From NCBI GenBank assembly GCA_947623745.1, contig CANQHN010000001.1, positions 120,995-184,994 on the forward strand: a stretch of 64,000 bases of DNA, written 5' to 3'. Positions within the stretch are counted from its first letter, which is position 1; every line of letters starts with the position of its first letter. Below are positions 25,829-34,507 of the stretch, piece by piece. Origin of the DNA: an uncultured Oscillospiraceae bacterium (GTDB lineage: Bacteria; Bacillota; Clostridia; Oscillospirales; Oscillospiraceae). The notes beneath the pieces were generated by a model that saw only the letters and a list, made by a program, of their open reading frames with translations, did no database searches and was not told the DNA's origin. The position numbers and the translations under genes were made by a program.

Positions 25829-26500
25829 TTACTGCTGGAACCTGGGCGACTCCACATTGGTCTTGGGGAAGGGGCTGCCGGCGGGGGAGGGCTCCGACAG
25901 GCTGAAATACATCTTCGCCGCCCTGGTGGTGCCGAAATCCTGGTTGGAGCCGGTGGACTGGACCTTATTGAAGGCCTCCCGGAACATGGCATTGTGGGCC
26001 TCCTCCCGGTTGAGCAGGAAGTCGATGGTGGCGCGCACCTTCTTGTCGGCGATCTGCCGGTAGAGGTACTCGTACACCACCTTGGCCCGCTGCTCCGAGG
26101 CGATGTTGCTCAGCAGGTCGGCGCACAGGTCGCCGGTCACCGTCACGTAGTCCCCCGTCCAGGAGTAGCCCGAGGCGTTGATGAGGCCGGGGTTCAGTCC
26201 CAGCAGCACGTGGGTCTGGATCTCCCCGGCGGGGACCTGGGCGGCGTCCACGTCGTGGCCGTTGAGCAAGTTGATGGTCTGGGCCACCATCTCCATGTGG
26301 CCCAGCTCCTCGGCGGCGATGTCCAGGAACAGGTCCTTGATCTCCGGGTCCTTGATGCGGAAGCTCTGGGACAGGTACTGCATGGCGGCTTTCAGCTCGC
26401 CGTTGGCCCCGCCCAGCTGCTCCTGGAGCAGGGCGGCGTACTGGGGGTTGGGGCCCTCCACCTCCACGGGGTGAAAGAGCATTTTCTCGTGTTTGAACAT
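25829..26500 (-). CDS. Manganese catalase
   Basis: Non-haem dimanganese catalase of 223 residues that disproportionates hydrogen peroxide, useful to an anaerobe exposed to oxygen. The ferritin-like four-helix bundle shows the metal ligands in AAEELGHMEMV and in IASEQRAKVVYEYL plus NREEAHNAMF. Clostridial versions are often spore-coat associated (CotJC-like), and the length fits that group. The ATG giving MFKHEK is chosen because AAAGGAGG lies 8 nt before it; an earlier in-frame ATG lacks a ribosome site. Confidence 0.92.
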   Translation of the reverse strand: MFKHEKMLFHPVEVEGPNPQYAALLQEQLGGANGELKAAMQYLSQSFRIKDPEIKDLFLDIAAEELGHMEMVAQTINLLNGHDVDAAQVPAGEIQTHVLLGLNPGLINASGYSWTGDYVTVTGDLCADLLSNIASEQRAKVVYEYLYRQIADKKVRATIDFLLNREEAHNAMFREAFNKVQSTGSNQDFGTTRAAKMYFSLSEPSPAGSPFPKTNVESPRFQQ

Positions 26501-26567
26501 GGCTGCGACCTCCTTTTCTTCCAGCATTCCCCGGCCGCCGGGCTTTTATGCGCCGGGATACGGAAAC

Positions 26568-26957
26568 AGCGCGCCCCGAATCGGGGCGCGCTGAGACTGT
26601 CAAAAAAGGCCGAAAGCCTTTTTTGACAAAGAGCTGCGGCCCACAGCAGCGCGCGTCGTCGCGAGCTCTATATCCTTCGCTTCCGCCTGTGGCGAAAGCT
26701 CACTCATTACGCTGCTCCTCCTTTCCCAGCCGAACCCGCTGCGCTGGGCTTCGGCTGGGAACCCATTTCACTCGCACGTTTGCGGGCCGAGATGTATTTT
26801 TTCCGACGTACAGAAGGTGAATTGCCCCGCAGGGGCAAGAGAGGCCGCCCTGGGGCGCGCCGCCGGAAAAAATAGATTAAATCAAATTCGCGCCTGCGGG
26901 CGCGAACTCTGCGAGGCTTTTTCGACAAGCAGAGCGCGCCCCGAATCGGGGTGCGCT
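26568..26957. repeat. Intergenic repeat element, copy 2, with terminator-hairpin direct repeats
   Basis: A 340-bp body (26593-26932) matches copy 1 at both ends and in the middle but carries two extra blocks: about 105 bp at 26660-26770 and about 57 bp at 26815-26870. It is flanked by 25-bp direct repeats (26568-26592 and 26933-26957; 24 of 25 identical). Each is a full stem-loop, AGCGCGCCCC-GAATC-GGGGCGCGCT, of quite different sequence from the one at copy 1. The first extra block contains the two-hairpin module also found after tRNA-Arg. It lies between the catalase start and the nhaC stop. Confidence 0.8.
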
Positions 26958-26979
26958 GTCTTTATATGGTATGTCCGTC

Positions 26980-28290
26980 CTATCCGGCGGAGGGGGCCCT
27001 GCGCTTCTGCCGCAGGGAAACGGCCAGCCGCCACAGCGGGAGCAGGTACAGGTAGCACGCCAGGAGCAGTGCGCTCACCGGCGCGCCCACGGCGGCCAGG
27101 GGCACGCCGCCCGCGATGGACCAGGGCACCAGGGGCGCGAGGATGACGGCGGTGTCCTCCAGGTCGTTGGCGAAGTCCGCGCCGTCCAGCTCCGACCCGC
27201 CGCATAGCTGGCTGGTGAGCATGATGGTCAGCGTTTGGTTGCAGGCCACCATCCCCGTCAGGGCGGAGGTGCACAGCATGGCCGCAAAGGGGGTGGTCCT
27301 GCGGGCGAGGGCGTCCACCGCCCGCTTCATCCCGTCCAACAGGCCGGTCTTTTGGAATATCCCCGAGTAGGACGAGGACAGGCACACGATCCCCGCCACC
27401 TTCAGCATGGAAAAGACCCCGCCGCCGTCGAGCATCCGCCCCACCTCGGGGTCCGCCGCGTGAAATCCGGTGAAGGACATCTTCAGCAGTGCCAGGGGCT
27501 CGGCGCGCTGCATCATAAGACACAGCGGGAGCGCCGTGAGGATGCTGGCCGCCATGGCCGCCTTCACGTTGACCCGCAGGGCGGACAGCAGCAGGATGAC
27601 CGCGGCGGGCAGCAGCGCCAGCCAGTGCAGGGCAAACTCCCGTTCAAACAGCGCCCGCAGGTCCGGGACCTCCCCCGCCCGCCCGGAGAACAGCCCCAGC
27701 AGGGCGTAGACGGCGCAGGAGAGCAGGAAGGGGACCAGGGCGGAGTGTAGCATCCGCCGGATATTGTGGAAGATGTCCGTCTCCGTCAGCGCGGCCACCA
27801 GCAGCGCGCTGGTGGAGACGGGGGAACAGCGGTCCCCGAAGTAGACCCCGGAGAGCACCGCGCCCCCCACCAGCCGGACGTCCACCCCCAGGGCCGCGCC
27901 GATGGCCGCGCAGATGACCCCCATGGTGGCGGCGGCGCCGAAGGCCGTCCCCGTGAGCACCGACACACCGCAGTTGAGCAGAAAGGTCATCAGCAGAAAG
28001 ACGGACGGGCGGATCAGCGCCGAGGCGTAGCAGACGATCACGGGGACGGTCCCCGCCGCCCGCCACAGGGCGGTGAGCACGCCGATGAGAAAAAAGGTGA
28101 TGAGGATGTTTTTGACCGTTCCGATCCCGCTCAGGGCCGCCCCGATCAGCTCCCGCCAGGAGGACCCCCGCCGCCGGCCGTAGAGCAGGAAGAGGAGCAG
28201 GCCCGCCGCCAGCGCCAGCAGGATCGGCAGGTCGAACACCACACACAGCAGCAGCGCGGCGCAGAACAGGCCCAGCGTCAGCCACTCCAT
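26980..28290 (-). CDS. NhaC-family Na+/H+ antiporter
   Basis: Polytopic membrane protein of 436 residues with about eleven predicted helices, typical of the NhaC/ArsB-like ion-transporter group. The segments GTAFGAAATMGVICAAIG, GAVLSGVYFGDRCSPVSTS and VACNQTLTIMLTSQL match it. It probably exchanges internal Na+ for external H+ or carries an organic acid. In this organism it could return or balance the Na+ gradient made by the glutaconyl-CoA decarboxylase, which is an inference. GAAGGG lies upstream of the ATG. The neighbouring genes do not reveal its substrate. Confidence 0.88.
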   Translation of the reverse strand: MEWLTLGLFCAALLLCVVFDLPILLALAAGLLLFLLYGRRRGSSWRELIGAALSGIGTVKNILITFFLIGVLTALWRAAGTVPVIVCYASALIRPSVFLLMTFLLNCGVSVLTGTAFGAAATMGVICAAIGAALGVDVRLVGGAVLSGVYFGDRCSPVSTSALLVAALTETDIFHNIRRMLHSALVPFLLSCAVYALLGLFSGRAGEVPDLRALFEREFALHWLALLPAAVILLLSALRVNVKAAMAASILTALPLCLMMQRAEPLALLKMSFTGFHAADPEVGRMLDGGGVFSMLKVAGIVCLSSSYSGIFQKTGLLDGMKRAVDALARRTTPFAAMLCTSALTGMVACNQTLTIMLTSQLCGGSELDGADFANDLEDTAVILAPLVPWSIAGGVPLAAVGAPVSALLLACYLYLLPLWRLAVSLRQKRRAPSAG

Positions 28291-28348
28291 TTTGGAGCCC
28301 TTCTTTCCGTTTTAGAATCCGTTCGGGCGGGTCCCCGCCCTGGCTCTC

Positions 28349-29137
28349 TCAAAGCAATTTGTCCAGAAACAGCTCCGACCTGGCGTACAGCACGGCCCGG
28401 CCGGCCAGGACCACCCGGTCCCCCTCCAGCCGGCAATAGAGGGTCCCCCCTCTCGGGGAGGCCTGCCGGGCGACCAGCTCCGTCTTTCCCAGCCGGGCCG
28501 CCCAATAGGGAATAATGTGGCAGTGGCCAGAGCCGCACACCGGGTCCTCGGGCAGACCCATCTTGGGGCTGAAGGTGCGGGAGACGCAGTCGTACTCCCC
28601 GAAGCCGGGCGCGGTGACCTGCATCAGCGCCCCCTTCAAACGGAGCAGCTTCTCCTGGTCCGGCTCCAGCTCCATCACGGTCCCGGGGTCGTCAAAAACG
28701 CACAGCAGGTCCCGGGCCCGCCAGACCTCCCGGGGGCGTACCCCCAGGGCATCGGCAATCTCGTCGCTGACCTCCAGCCGTTTGAGCTGATAGGCGGGAA
28801 AATCCATGGCCAGCCGCTCCCCCTCCCGCCAGACCGTCAGGGGGCCGCTCATGGTCTCGAACCGCAGGCGCTCTGCCCGGGGCGTGATGAACCGCGTCAT
28901 GGCGTAGGCGGCGGCAAGGGCGGCGTGGCCGCACAGGCCGACCTCTCCCCGGGCGGAGAACCAGCGCATCCGCCAGCCGTCCCCCTCCGGCACCACAAAG
29001 GCGGTCTCCGGCAGGGCGTTTTCCCGGGTAATGGCCAGCAGCAGCTCCTCGCCGGGCCATTTATCCAGCATACAGACCGCCGCCGGGTTGCCCTGAAACA
29101 GCCGGTCGGCAAAGGCGTCCACCACATACTGCACCAC
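28349..29137 (-). CDS. PhzF-family isomerase-like protein
   Basis: Protein of 262 residues with the tandem diaminopimelate-epimerase-like fold of the PhzF family. It shows DAFADRLFQGNPAAVC near the start, the catalytic Glu in ALPETAFVV, and the second-half PEDPVCGSGHCHIIPYW signature. Substrates of most family members are unknown; none of the phenazine genes is nearby. The start is taken as the GTG 7 nt after GGAGG, giving the usual family N-terminus; the frame extends further upstream without support. It follows an NADPH oxidoreductase gene by 40 bp, probably in one operon. Confidence 0.85.
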   Translation of the reverse strand: MVQYVVDAFADRLFQGNPAAVCMLDKWPGEELLLAITRENALPETAFVVPEGDGWRMRWFSARGEVGLCGHAALAAAYAMTRFITPRAERLRFETMSGPLTVWREGERLAMDFPAYQLKRLEVSDEIADALGVRPREVWRARDLLCVFDDPGTVMELEPDQEKLLRLKGALMQVTAPGFGEYDCVSRTFSPKMGLPEDPVCGSGHCHIIPYWAARLGKTELVARQASPRGGTLYCRLEGDRVVLAGRAVLYARSELFLDKLL

Positions 29138-29177
29138 AGCGATTCCTCCCATCCTCTGTCTCCAAACGCCGCCGGGC

Positions 29178-29747
29178 TCAGAGCTCCGCGCCGTCGATCT
29201 CCGCCAGGGCCCCGTCCAGGATCGCCTCCACGTCGGCCCCCTGGACATCCAGGTTTTCCGCCCCGAAGCACAGGGTCCTGGGGATGCCGTGGTACGTCCG
29301 GGCGAGGGCCTTCACATACTGATATCCCAAATCGCCCGCGGCCAGGGGCCCTCCGGCGGTGGTGATATAGATCAGCTCCCTGGCCCGGCACAGCCCCATC
29401 GGCATCCCCTCCGGGCTGTAACTGAACGTAACGCCCAGCACCATCACGCTCTCCAGGTACGCCTTCAGGACGGCGGGGAAGGACATATCCCAGCAGGGGG
29501 CGGCCACTACGATGACGTCCGCCGCAGCGTACTGCCGGGCGGGCTGGAACATGGGGTGAGTGAAGTCCCCCGCCCCTATCAGCGCGTCCCGCTCCGCCAG
29601 GGCCCCGGCGGTGAGCGGCTGGGCGGGCCTGCGGGCCAGGTCCACCTCCTCTGCCTCCCCGCCCAATCGCTCCAGCACCCGCCGGGCCAGGGTCAGGGTC
29701 CGGGAGCCGGGGCGGATACAGGCGTTCACAAACAGGATCTTTTCCAT
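29178..29747 (-). CDS. Flavodoxin-fold NAD(P)H oxidoreductase (azoreductase-like)
   Basis: A 189-residue flavodoxin-like FMN protein of the NQO1/AzoR family. The N-terminal phosphate loop is VNACIRPGSRTLTLARRVL, then an AAPCWDMSFPAVLKAYLESV segment and an ITTAGGPL loop follow. Such enzymes reduce quinones, nitro or azo compounds with NAD(P)H. GGAGG lies 10 nt before the ATG. It is first of a probable two-gene unit with the PhzF-like gene. Confidence 0.88.
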   Translation of the reverse strand: MEKILFVNACIRPGSRTLTLARRVLERLGGEAEEVDLARRPAQPLTAGALAERDALIGAGDFTHPMFQPARQYAAADVIVVAAPCWDMSFPAVLKAYLESVMVLGVTFSYSPEGMPMGLCRARELIYITTAGGPLAAGDLGYQYVKALARTYHGIPRTLCFGAENLDVQGADVEAILDGALAEIDGAEL

Positions 29748-29815
29748 TTTACAAGGTCCTCCTTCTTCGGTGACGGCCCCGCGGCGTAGCTGCGGGCCCG
29801 CTGGATGCTGTCCTG

Positions 29816-29824
29816 ATTATAGCA
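29816..29824 (-). promoter_or_regulatory. Extended -10 promoter of the azoreductase-like gene
   Basis: TGC-TATAAT on the minus strand forms an extended -10 element, with no clear -35 box at the right distance. It lies about 70 bp before the start codon. Confidence 0.5.
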
Positions 29825-29907
29825 CAGCCCCGGGCCGCTGTGGAGCCCATCTGTCAAGTTTTGCGGTTTTTGGCACGCGGCATGGGAGACGCCCCGCAGA
29901 CACAGAG

Positions 29908-29941
29908 CAAAAAATCCGGGCCGTTCAGGCCCGGACTTTTT
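29908..29941. terminator. Terminator of the 5'-nucleotidase gene
   Basis: An 8-bp GC stem (TCCGGGCC with complement, 5-nt loop) is flanked by AAAAAA and CTTTTT, so it can work on both strands. It ends the minus-strand nucleotidase message. The rest of 29748-30009 shows no gene. Confidence 0.8.
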
Positions 29942-30009
29942 GTCGTCTGTATGGATCGGCGGCCGGACCGCGCGGAGTTCTCCCCCGCGGCAGTCGGTCA
30001 AACGCCTGT

Positions 30010-32361
30010 TCAGCCCAGCTTGGCGTACTGCGCCAGCACCTGGGTCAGCTCCGCGCGGGTGACCTGCCCCTGGGGCGCCAGCGTACCGTCCTTGCCGGCG
30101 AGCAGGCCCCGGCCCACGGCCCAGTTCACGGCCATCCGGGCGTAGCTGCTGATCTGCCCGGCGTCAGAGTAGGGCCCCAGGTTCTCCTCCAGGGTGACGG
30201 CCTCCATGCCCTGGCTCTTGGCGTAGTTGAATACCATCACCGCCAGCTGCTCCCGGGTCACAGGGGTGCCGGGGCGGAACGTCCCATCGGGGTAGCCGCT
30301 GGTCACGCCGCAGGAGGCGGCCCAGTCCACAGCGGAGTTGTACGCCGCGCCGGTGACCAGGTCGCTGAAATCACAGCCCATGACCTCGGGCTTGCCGGCC
30401 AGCTCCCACAGGGCGCTGACGGCGTCCGCGCGGCTGATGGGCCCGGTCCCGCTGCCCTCCACCAGGAAGGCCAGCCGGTAGTAGCCCTCCCGGGTGGTGG
30501 TCAGGCCGGAGCCGGAGTAGTTGTTCACGTAGACCGCCTGGCCCGCAGCCTCCTGGAGGAAGAACTGGTGGGGGCCCTTGGCAAGACCGGTGACGGTGAG
30601 CTTCCCCTCCCCGTCGGTAGTCATCTCGGCGTAGGCGCCGCCGTCCACCTTCAGATGGACCTTCTCACCGGCCAGCGGGGTGGTCTTGTCCGCGGAGGAC
30701 AGCACGGGGATAGAGACCGCATACTGCTCCGGGGACTTGTCGCCCGCGATCTGGATGCGGCCCTGGGTCATGGGGTAGTCCAGGGCCCCCTTCTCGGTCT
30801 GGGCCAGGATGTACTCCTCCACGATCAGGTCCTCGCCCCCCAGCTCTCCCAGCTGCTCGCTGTCCTTGAAGCCGTCAAAGGTGGCCACATAGTTGTTGGT
30901 GGCCAGGAGGAGCTTGGTGGTGGTGTCGTCCCGGGACAGCTTGGTCCCGTCGGCCAGCGCCGCCTCAACGACCTTCGCCCCGGCCTCGCCGGCGGGGTCG
31001 TAGGTGTAGGTGAACCCGCTGACCTGGAGGAAGCTGCCGCTGACCCGCTCCCGGAGCAGCAGGCCGGTGTCGTCCTGGCCGGACATGGTCAGGCCCAGCT
31101 CCAGCGCGGTGTACAGCTGGGCGGGGGTGACGGACAGCGCCACCACCAGGTTGCCGTGGTTGAACGCATTGAGCACATCGCCCCGGGTGACCGTTCCCAT
31201 GGGCATGGTCTGGCCGATGCCGCCGCCGTTCTCCACGGCGACCACGGGCAGGTCCAGACCGTTGTTCTCCGCAAAGGTCTCCGCGCTGTCCACAAAGGCG
31301 TCGGTGACGAAATCGCCGTAGGCGGTCTCCACGATGCGGGACTCCACATAGTCGTAGTAGATGTACCCGCCCCAGAGGGGAGCCGTGGTCTCGCACAGGC
31401 GCTGCTTCAAAACGGCGTCCTGCCCCTCCTTGATGCCGGCCAGGGTCTTTTCCACCTTGGCGGCGGCGGTCCTGCCCGCGTCGGTGAGCTCGTAGGCCAT
31501 GGCCTCGTCATAGGTCAGGACCGCGCCCTGGGCGGACACGGCGTCCCCGGAGAACACCAGGTCCACGCGGCCCATGGAGGTCCCGTTGACCCCCGCCTGG
31601 ACGATGGGGGTGCCCTCGTACTCGTCGGCATAGGTCTGGTGGCTGTGGCCGTCGATGACGGCGGTGACCGCGTCGCAGGCCTCCGGGTCCATGCCGTCCA
31701 TCAGGGTCATGAGCTGCTTGCTGGTGAGGTCCACGGCGGTCTCATTCTCGCCCATGTGGCAGATCAGCACGATGGCGTCCGTCTTGTCCTCCAGGGCGTG
31801 GATGTGGGCGATGGCGGTCTGGATCTCATCCATGAACTCGATGCCGGCCAGCTGGCTGGGGTTGGTGGAGGTGGCGGTGGCCGCGGTGGTCAGACCGACA
31901 AAGCCGATCTTCTTCCCGCCGGCTTGCTTCACGCAGGAGGTCTCCAGCAGGGGCTTGCCGCTGCGCATCACGTTGGCGGCCAGGATGGGGAAATCCGCCC
32001 CCTTGGCGTTGGCCAGCAGCACGTCGGTGCCGTAGTCGAACTCGTGGTTGCCAGCGGCCATCACATCGTAGCCGGCGGCGTTCATGACCTCGATGACGTC
32101 CCCGCCCTTGGAGATGGTGGCGAAGGACGCACCTTGGGTGGCGTCGCCGGCGTCCGCCAGCAGGGCGTTGGGGGTGGAGGCCTTCATGGCCGCCGCCTGG
32201 GCCAGGCCGATGGCGCTGTCGCTGTGCTCCACGCTCCCGTGGAGGTCGTTAGTGGAGAAGATGGTCACAGTGACCGGTCCCTGCGCAGCCAGCGCCGCCG
32301 TGGGCAGCAGGGTCAGCATCAGGGCGATGCTGACCAGAACACTCAGTGCTTTCCGTTTCAT
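30010..32361 (-). CDS. SLH-anchored 5'-nucleotidase / metallophosphatase (UshA-like)
   Basis: Secreted enzyme of 783 residues. It comprises a signal peptide ending near ALAAQG, a calcineurin-like metallophosphatase domain (about 30-290; TNDLHGSVE, AGNHEFDYG, IDGHSHQ) and a 5'-nucleotidase C-terminal domain (about 330-510; VENGGGIGQ, FNHGNLVV). A linker beta domain and two to three S-layer homology repeats at the C-terminus (GVTSGYPDGTFRPGTPVTREQLA) complete it. It should release phosphate and nucleosides from external nucleotides while attached to cell-wall polymers. The ATG giving MKRKAL is chosen because GGAG lies 8 nt upstream. An 11-bp tandem repeat lies just before the ribosome site. Confidence 0.9.
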   Translation of the reverse strand: MKRKALSVLVSIALMLTLLPTAALAAQGPVTVTIFSTNDLHGSVEHSDSAIGLAQAAAMKASTPNALLADAGDATQGASFATISKGGDVIEVMNAAGYDVMAAGNHEFDYGTDVLLANAKGADFPILAANVMRSGKPLLETSCVKQAGGKKIGFVGLTTAATATSTNPSQLAGIEFMDEIQTAIAHIHALEDKTDAIVLICHMGENETAVDLTSKQLMTLMDGMDPEACDAVTAVIDGHSHQTYADEYEGTPIVQAGVNGTSMGRVDLVFSGDAVSAQGAVLTYDEAMAYELTDAGRTAAAKVEKTLAGIKEGQDAVLKQRLCETTAPLWGGYIYYDYVESRIVETAYGDFVTDAFVDSAETFAENNGLDLPVVAVENGGGIGQTMPMGTVTRGDVLNAFNHGNLVVALSVTPAQLYTALELGLTMSGQDDTGLLLRERVSGSFLQVSGFTYTYDPAGEAGAKVVEAALADGTKLSRDDTTTKLLLATNNYVATFDGFKDSEQLGELGGEDLIVEEYILAQTEKGALDYPMTQGRIQIAGDKSPEQYAVSIPVLSSADKTTPLAGEKVHLKVDGGAYAEMTTDGEGKLTVTGLAKGPHQFFLQEAAGQAVYVNNYSGSGLTTTREGYYRLAFLVEGSGTGPISRADAVSALWELAGKPEVMGCDFSDLVTGAAYNSAVDWAASCGVTSGYPDGTFRPGTPVTREQLAVMVFNYAKSQGMEAVTLEENLGPYSDAGQISSYARMAVNWAVGRGLLAGKDGTLAPQGQVTRAELTQVLAQYAKLG

Positions 32362-32381
32362 TGAATACACTCCTTCTCACT

Positions 32382-32414
32382 TTCTTTGGAAGTTCTTTGG
32401 AAGTTCTTTGGAAA
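32382..32414. repeat. 11-bp tandem repeat, three units, in the nucleotidase leader
   Basis: TTCTTTGGAAG is repeated three times (the last unit has one change), ending about 20 bp before the start codon region on the minus strand. Eleven bases is about one helical turn. Confidence 0.85.
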
Positions 32415-32472
32415 TCCCATATCATGGCGGCGCGGTGGGACCTTCCCTCTCCGGCCCGCCACGCCCCTGCTT

Positions 32473-32500
32473 ATTCTAGCAAATCGGGGCCTGATTGCAA
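32473..32500 (-). promoter_or_regulatory. Promoter of the 5'-nucleotidase gene
   Basis: TTGCAA, 16-bp spacer, TAGAAT, about 110 bp before the start codon, leaving a leader that contains the 11-bp tandem repeats. Confidence 0.6.
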
Positions 32501-32595
32501 GCGGCAAAGGAACATCGTCCCCCAAACGACACGAAATTCCACCTGAATGACACAGAGGGCCGCCGCTCCCGCCCTCCGGGGGGGGGACACGCCGC

Positions 32596-33429
32596 CTACC
32601 CCCTGTCCTCGCTCTGCACCAGGTTCATGTAGTGCTTATACAGCATGGAGAAGCGGTGAAAGGACTTGGCCCTCCACGGCTTCTGTTTCCCGCAGAAGTG
32701 GAGGAACACCGTGTTTTCCATCACCCAGCCGATATCGCACTTCCCCTCGCTCCTCAGCCGGTACGCGGAGTAGTAGCGGGTGTCATAGTTCCAAATATTG
32801 TCGTCCACCTGGAGGGTGCGCGCCCCGTAGAGCAGATTGAACACGTCCTGGTCCGGCAGGACCAGCAGCTCCGCCTGGTCACAGACGCATTGGAAGATAT
32901 CCGTCGGGGACACCACCTCCCGGGCCCGCGCCAGGTCCATGAGCAAAACGCCCGTGTTGAAGTAGTCGTGGTCCTCCTTCAGCCTGACCCGGTTCACGCC
33001 GTTGATGAACTCGAAGATGCCGCTGTGGGACGCGGCGGCGAATACGGCCTCCCCCAGCCGGGTCTCCCACAGCGGGCGGATAGGGTTGATCACCAGGATG
33101 TCCGGGTCCAGGTAGAGGACCCGCTCCAGCTCCTCCGGCAGCAGGATGGGCGCCAGCAGGCGGTAGTACATCTCCTTCGGGTACCGCCTGGACACAGGGG
33201 CGTTCTCAAAAATGGAGGGGTCCACCTGCACCGGCGTCAGGGTCATCCGGTGGGCCGCGCAGTACCCCGCCAGCGCCCGCAGCTCCCCATCGGGGATCGC
33301 GCTGTGCAGCAGCCAGATCCGGAAGGTCTCCCGGGGATTGCTGATCGACAGCGATTTCAGCATCACCCGGAAGGGCTCTATGTAGTTCTTATCAAAGGTC
33401 ACCAGCAGGTCGATCTGTTCTCTGTGCAT
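32596..33429 (-). CDS. Glycosyltransferase family 8 protein
   Basis: GT8 glycosyltransferase of 277 residues. It starts with the nucleotide-sugar-binding strand LLVTFDKNYIEPF, has the metal-binding DPD motif in VLYLDPDILV, the FNTGVLLMDL segment and LPDQDVFNLLY. The terminal FLHFCGKQKPW provides the late His/Gly motif. GT8 members transfer galactose or glucose to cell-surface glycans. No other polysaccharide genes are near, so the acceptor is unknown. GAGGG lies upstream of the ATG. Confidence 0.9.
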   Translation of the reverse strand: MHREQIDLLVTFDKNYIEPFRVMLKSLSISNPRETFRIWLLHSAIPDGELRALAGYCAAHRMTLTPVQVDPSIFENAPVSRRYPKEMYYRLLAPILLPEELERVLYLDPDILVINPIRPLWETRLGEAVFAAASHSGIFEFINGVNRVRLKEDHDYFNTGVLLMDLARAREVVSPTDIFQCVCDQAELLVLPDQDVFNLLYGARTLQVDDNIWNYDTRYYSAYRLRSEGKCDIGWVMENTVFLHFCGKQKPWRAKSFHRFSMLYKHYMNLVQSEDRG

Positions 33430-33471
33430 CTTCTGTCCCTCGTTTGATTCGGTGATTGCCGCCGCCAGGGT

Positions 33472-34233
33472 TCACGTCCCGGGCAGGCGGAGCTGCTTGT
33501 AGAAGTCCAGCGTGGCGAATCCCCGCTCCAGCTGGGTCATCAGGTAGGCCTCGCAGGCGCCGGAGAACCGCTCCAGGGAGGCCGGGTCCAGCTGGAAGGA
33601 GAAAAGCCGCTTCGGGTCGCCCTCCGCCACCCGGCGCATGGCGGCCAGGGCGGCGGCGCTCAGGGGCATGGACACCCCGTCCCCCATCTCCCCCCGGCAG
33701 GCGGCGCAGTGGACCGCCCCCTCCCGCAGGTGGAAGTGGGGCTCCTCCGGCTCCGGGGCGCTGCAGGCGGCGCACCCGTCCAGGGCGGGGGCGTAGCCGG
33801 CCAGGCACATGGCGCGCAGCTCGAAGGCGGCCTTCACCAGCTCCAGGGGCTTTTCCGGCTGGCGGTCCAGCACGTGCAGGCTGTTGAGGACCAGGGAGAG
33901 CAGCTCCGGGGCGGGCTCCTCCTCCAGGGAGAGGGCCTCGGCCACCTCGGCGAAGTAGCAGCCCAGGCTCAGCCGCTCCACATCCTGGATCACCCCCCGG
34001 AACTCCCGCTCCACCGCCGCCTCCTTCACCGACCAGCGGCCCCGGTACTCATAGAGCACCAGGTCCGCGTACACCAGCAGCTGGGTGCCGGCGGCGATGG
34101 GGCTGCCCCGGCGGCGGCTGCCCCGGGCGGAGGCGGTCACCTTGCCGTCCTGGGGGGTGAGCAGGGTCAGGATCTTGTCCGACTCCTTGTAGTCCACACA
34201 GCGCAGGACCAGGGCCTTGGTGTGGGTGTGCAT
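33472..34233 (-). CDS. recO: DNA repair protein RecO
   Basis: Recombination mediator of 253 residues that works with RecF and RecR to load RecA on gapped DNA. An N-terminal OB fold (KALVLRCVDYKESDKILTLLTP) leads to a helical domain with the zinc-binding cysteines (DGCAACSA and HCAAC, spaced about 20 residues). The ATG giving MHTHTKAL is used because AGGTG lies 6 nt upstream; an in-frame GTG three codons earlier overlaps the ribosome site. It follows era and yqzL, as in many Firmicutes. Confidence 0.93.
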   Translation of the reverse strand: MHTHTKALVLRCVDYKESDKILTLLTPQDGKVTASARGSRRRGSPIAAGTQLLVYADLVLYEYRGRWSVKEAAVEREFRGVIQDVERLSLGCYFAEVAEALSLEEEPAPELLSLVLNSLHVLDRQPEKPLELVKAAFELRAMCLAGYAPALDGCAACSAPEPEEPHFHLREGAVHCAACRGEMGDGVSMPLSAAALAAMRRVAEGDPKRLFSFQLDPASLERFSGACEAYLMTQLERGFATLDFYKQLRLPGT

Positions 34234-34252
34234 GGCGTTCACCTACATTATG

Positions 34253-34408
34253 TCAACTTCTTTTGCGCTCGGGCGGCTGGGCGCGGAAGGCGGTGAGGGC
34301 CTGGGGGCACTCCTCCGCCTCCCTCTCGTATGCCCGGCCCCGGATGGCCAGGTAAGCCTCCGGCAGACCGGTGCTCCAAAACAGGTTCCAAAGTCCCGCG
34401 TCGTCCAT
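34253..34408 (-). CDS. yqzL: YqzL-like small protein, 51 aa
   Basis: A 51-residue frame beginning MDDAGLWNLFWSTGLPEAYL, preceded by AAAGGAG at 9 nt, ends 19 bp before recO. Bacillus and relatives have the small yqzL gene in the same place between era and recO, and the WxxFxxTGxxxxYL pattern agrees with that family. Its function is unknown; synteny suggests a link to DNA repair or ribosome assembly. Confidence 0.8.
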   Translation of the reverse strand: MDDAGLWNLFWSTGLPEAYLAIRGRAYEREAEECPQALTAFRAQPPERKRS

Positions 34409-34507
34409 CCCGCTCACCGCTCCTTTCGGCGTTAGCCTTTGAAGCGGGGCGGGAACTATGCGCGGAAAATATTGTTGGGAAGGGATTGGTAGAATATTAT
34501 GTCAACT

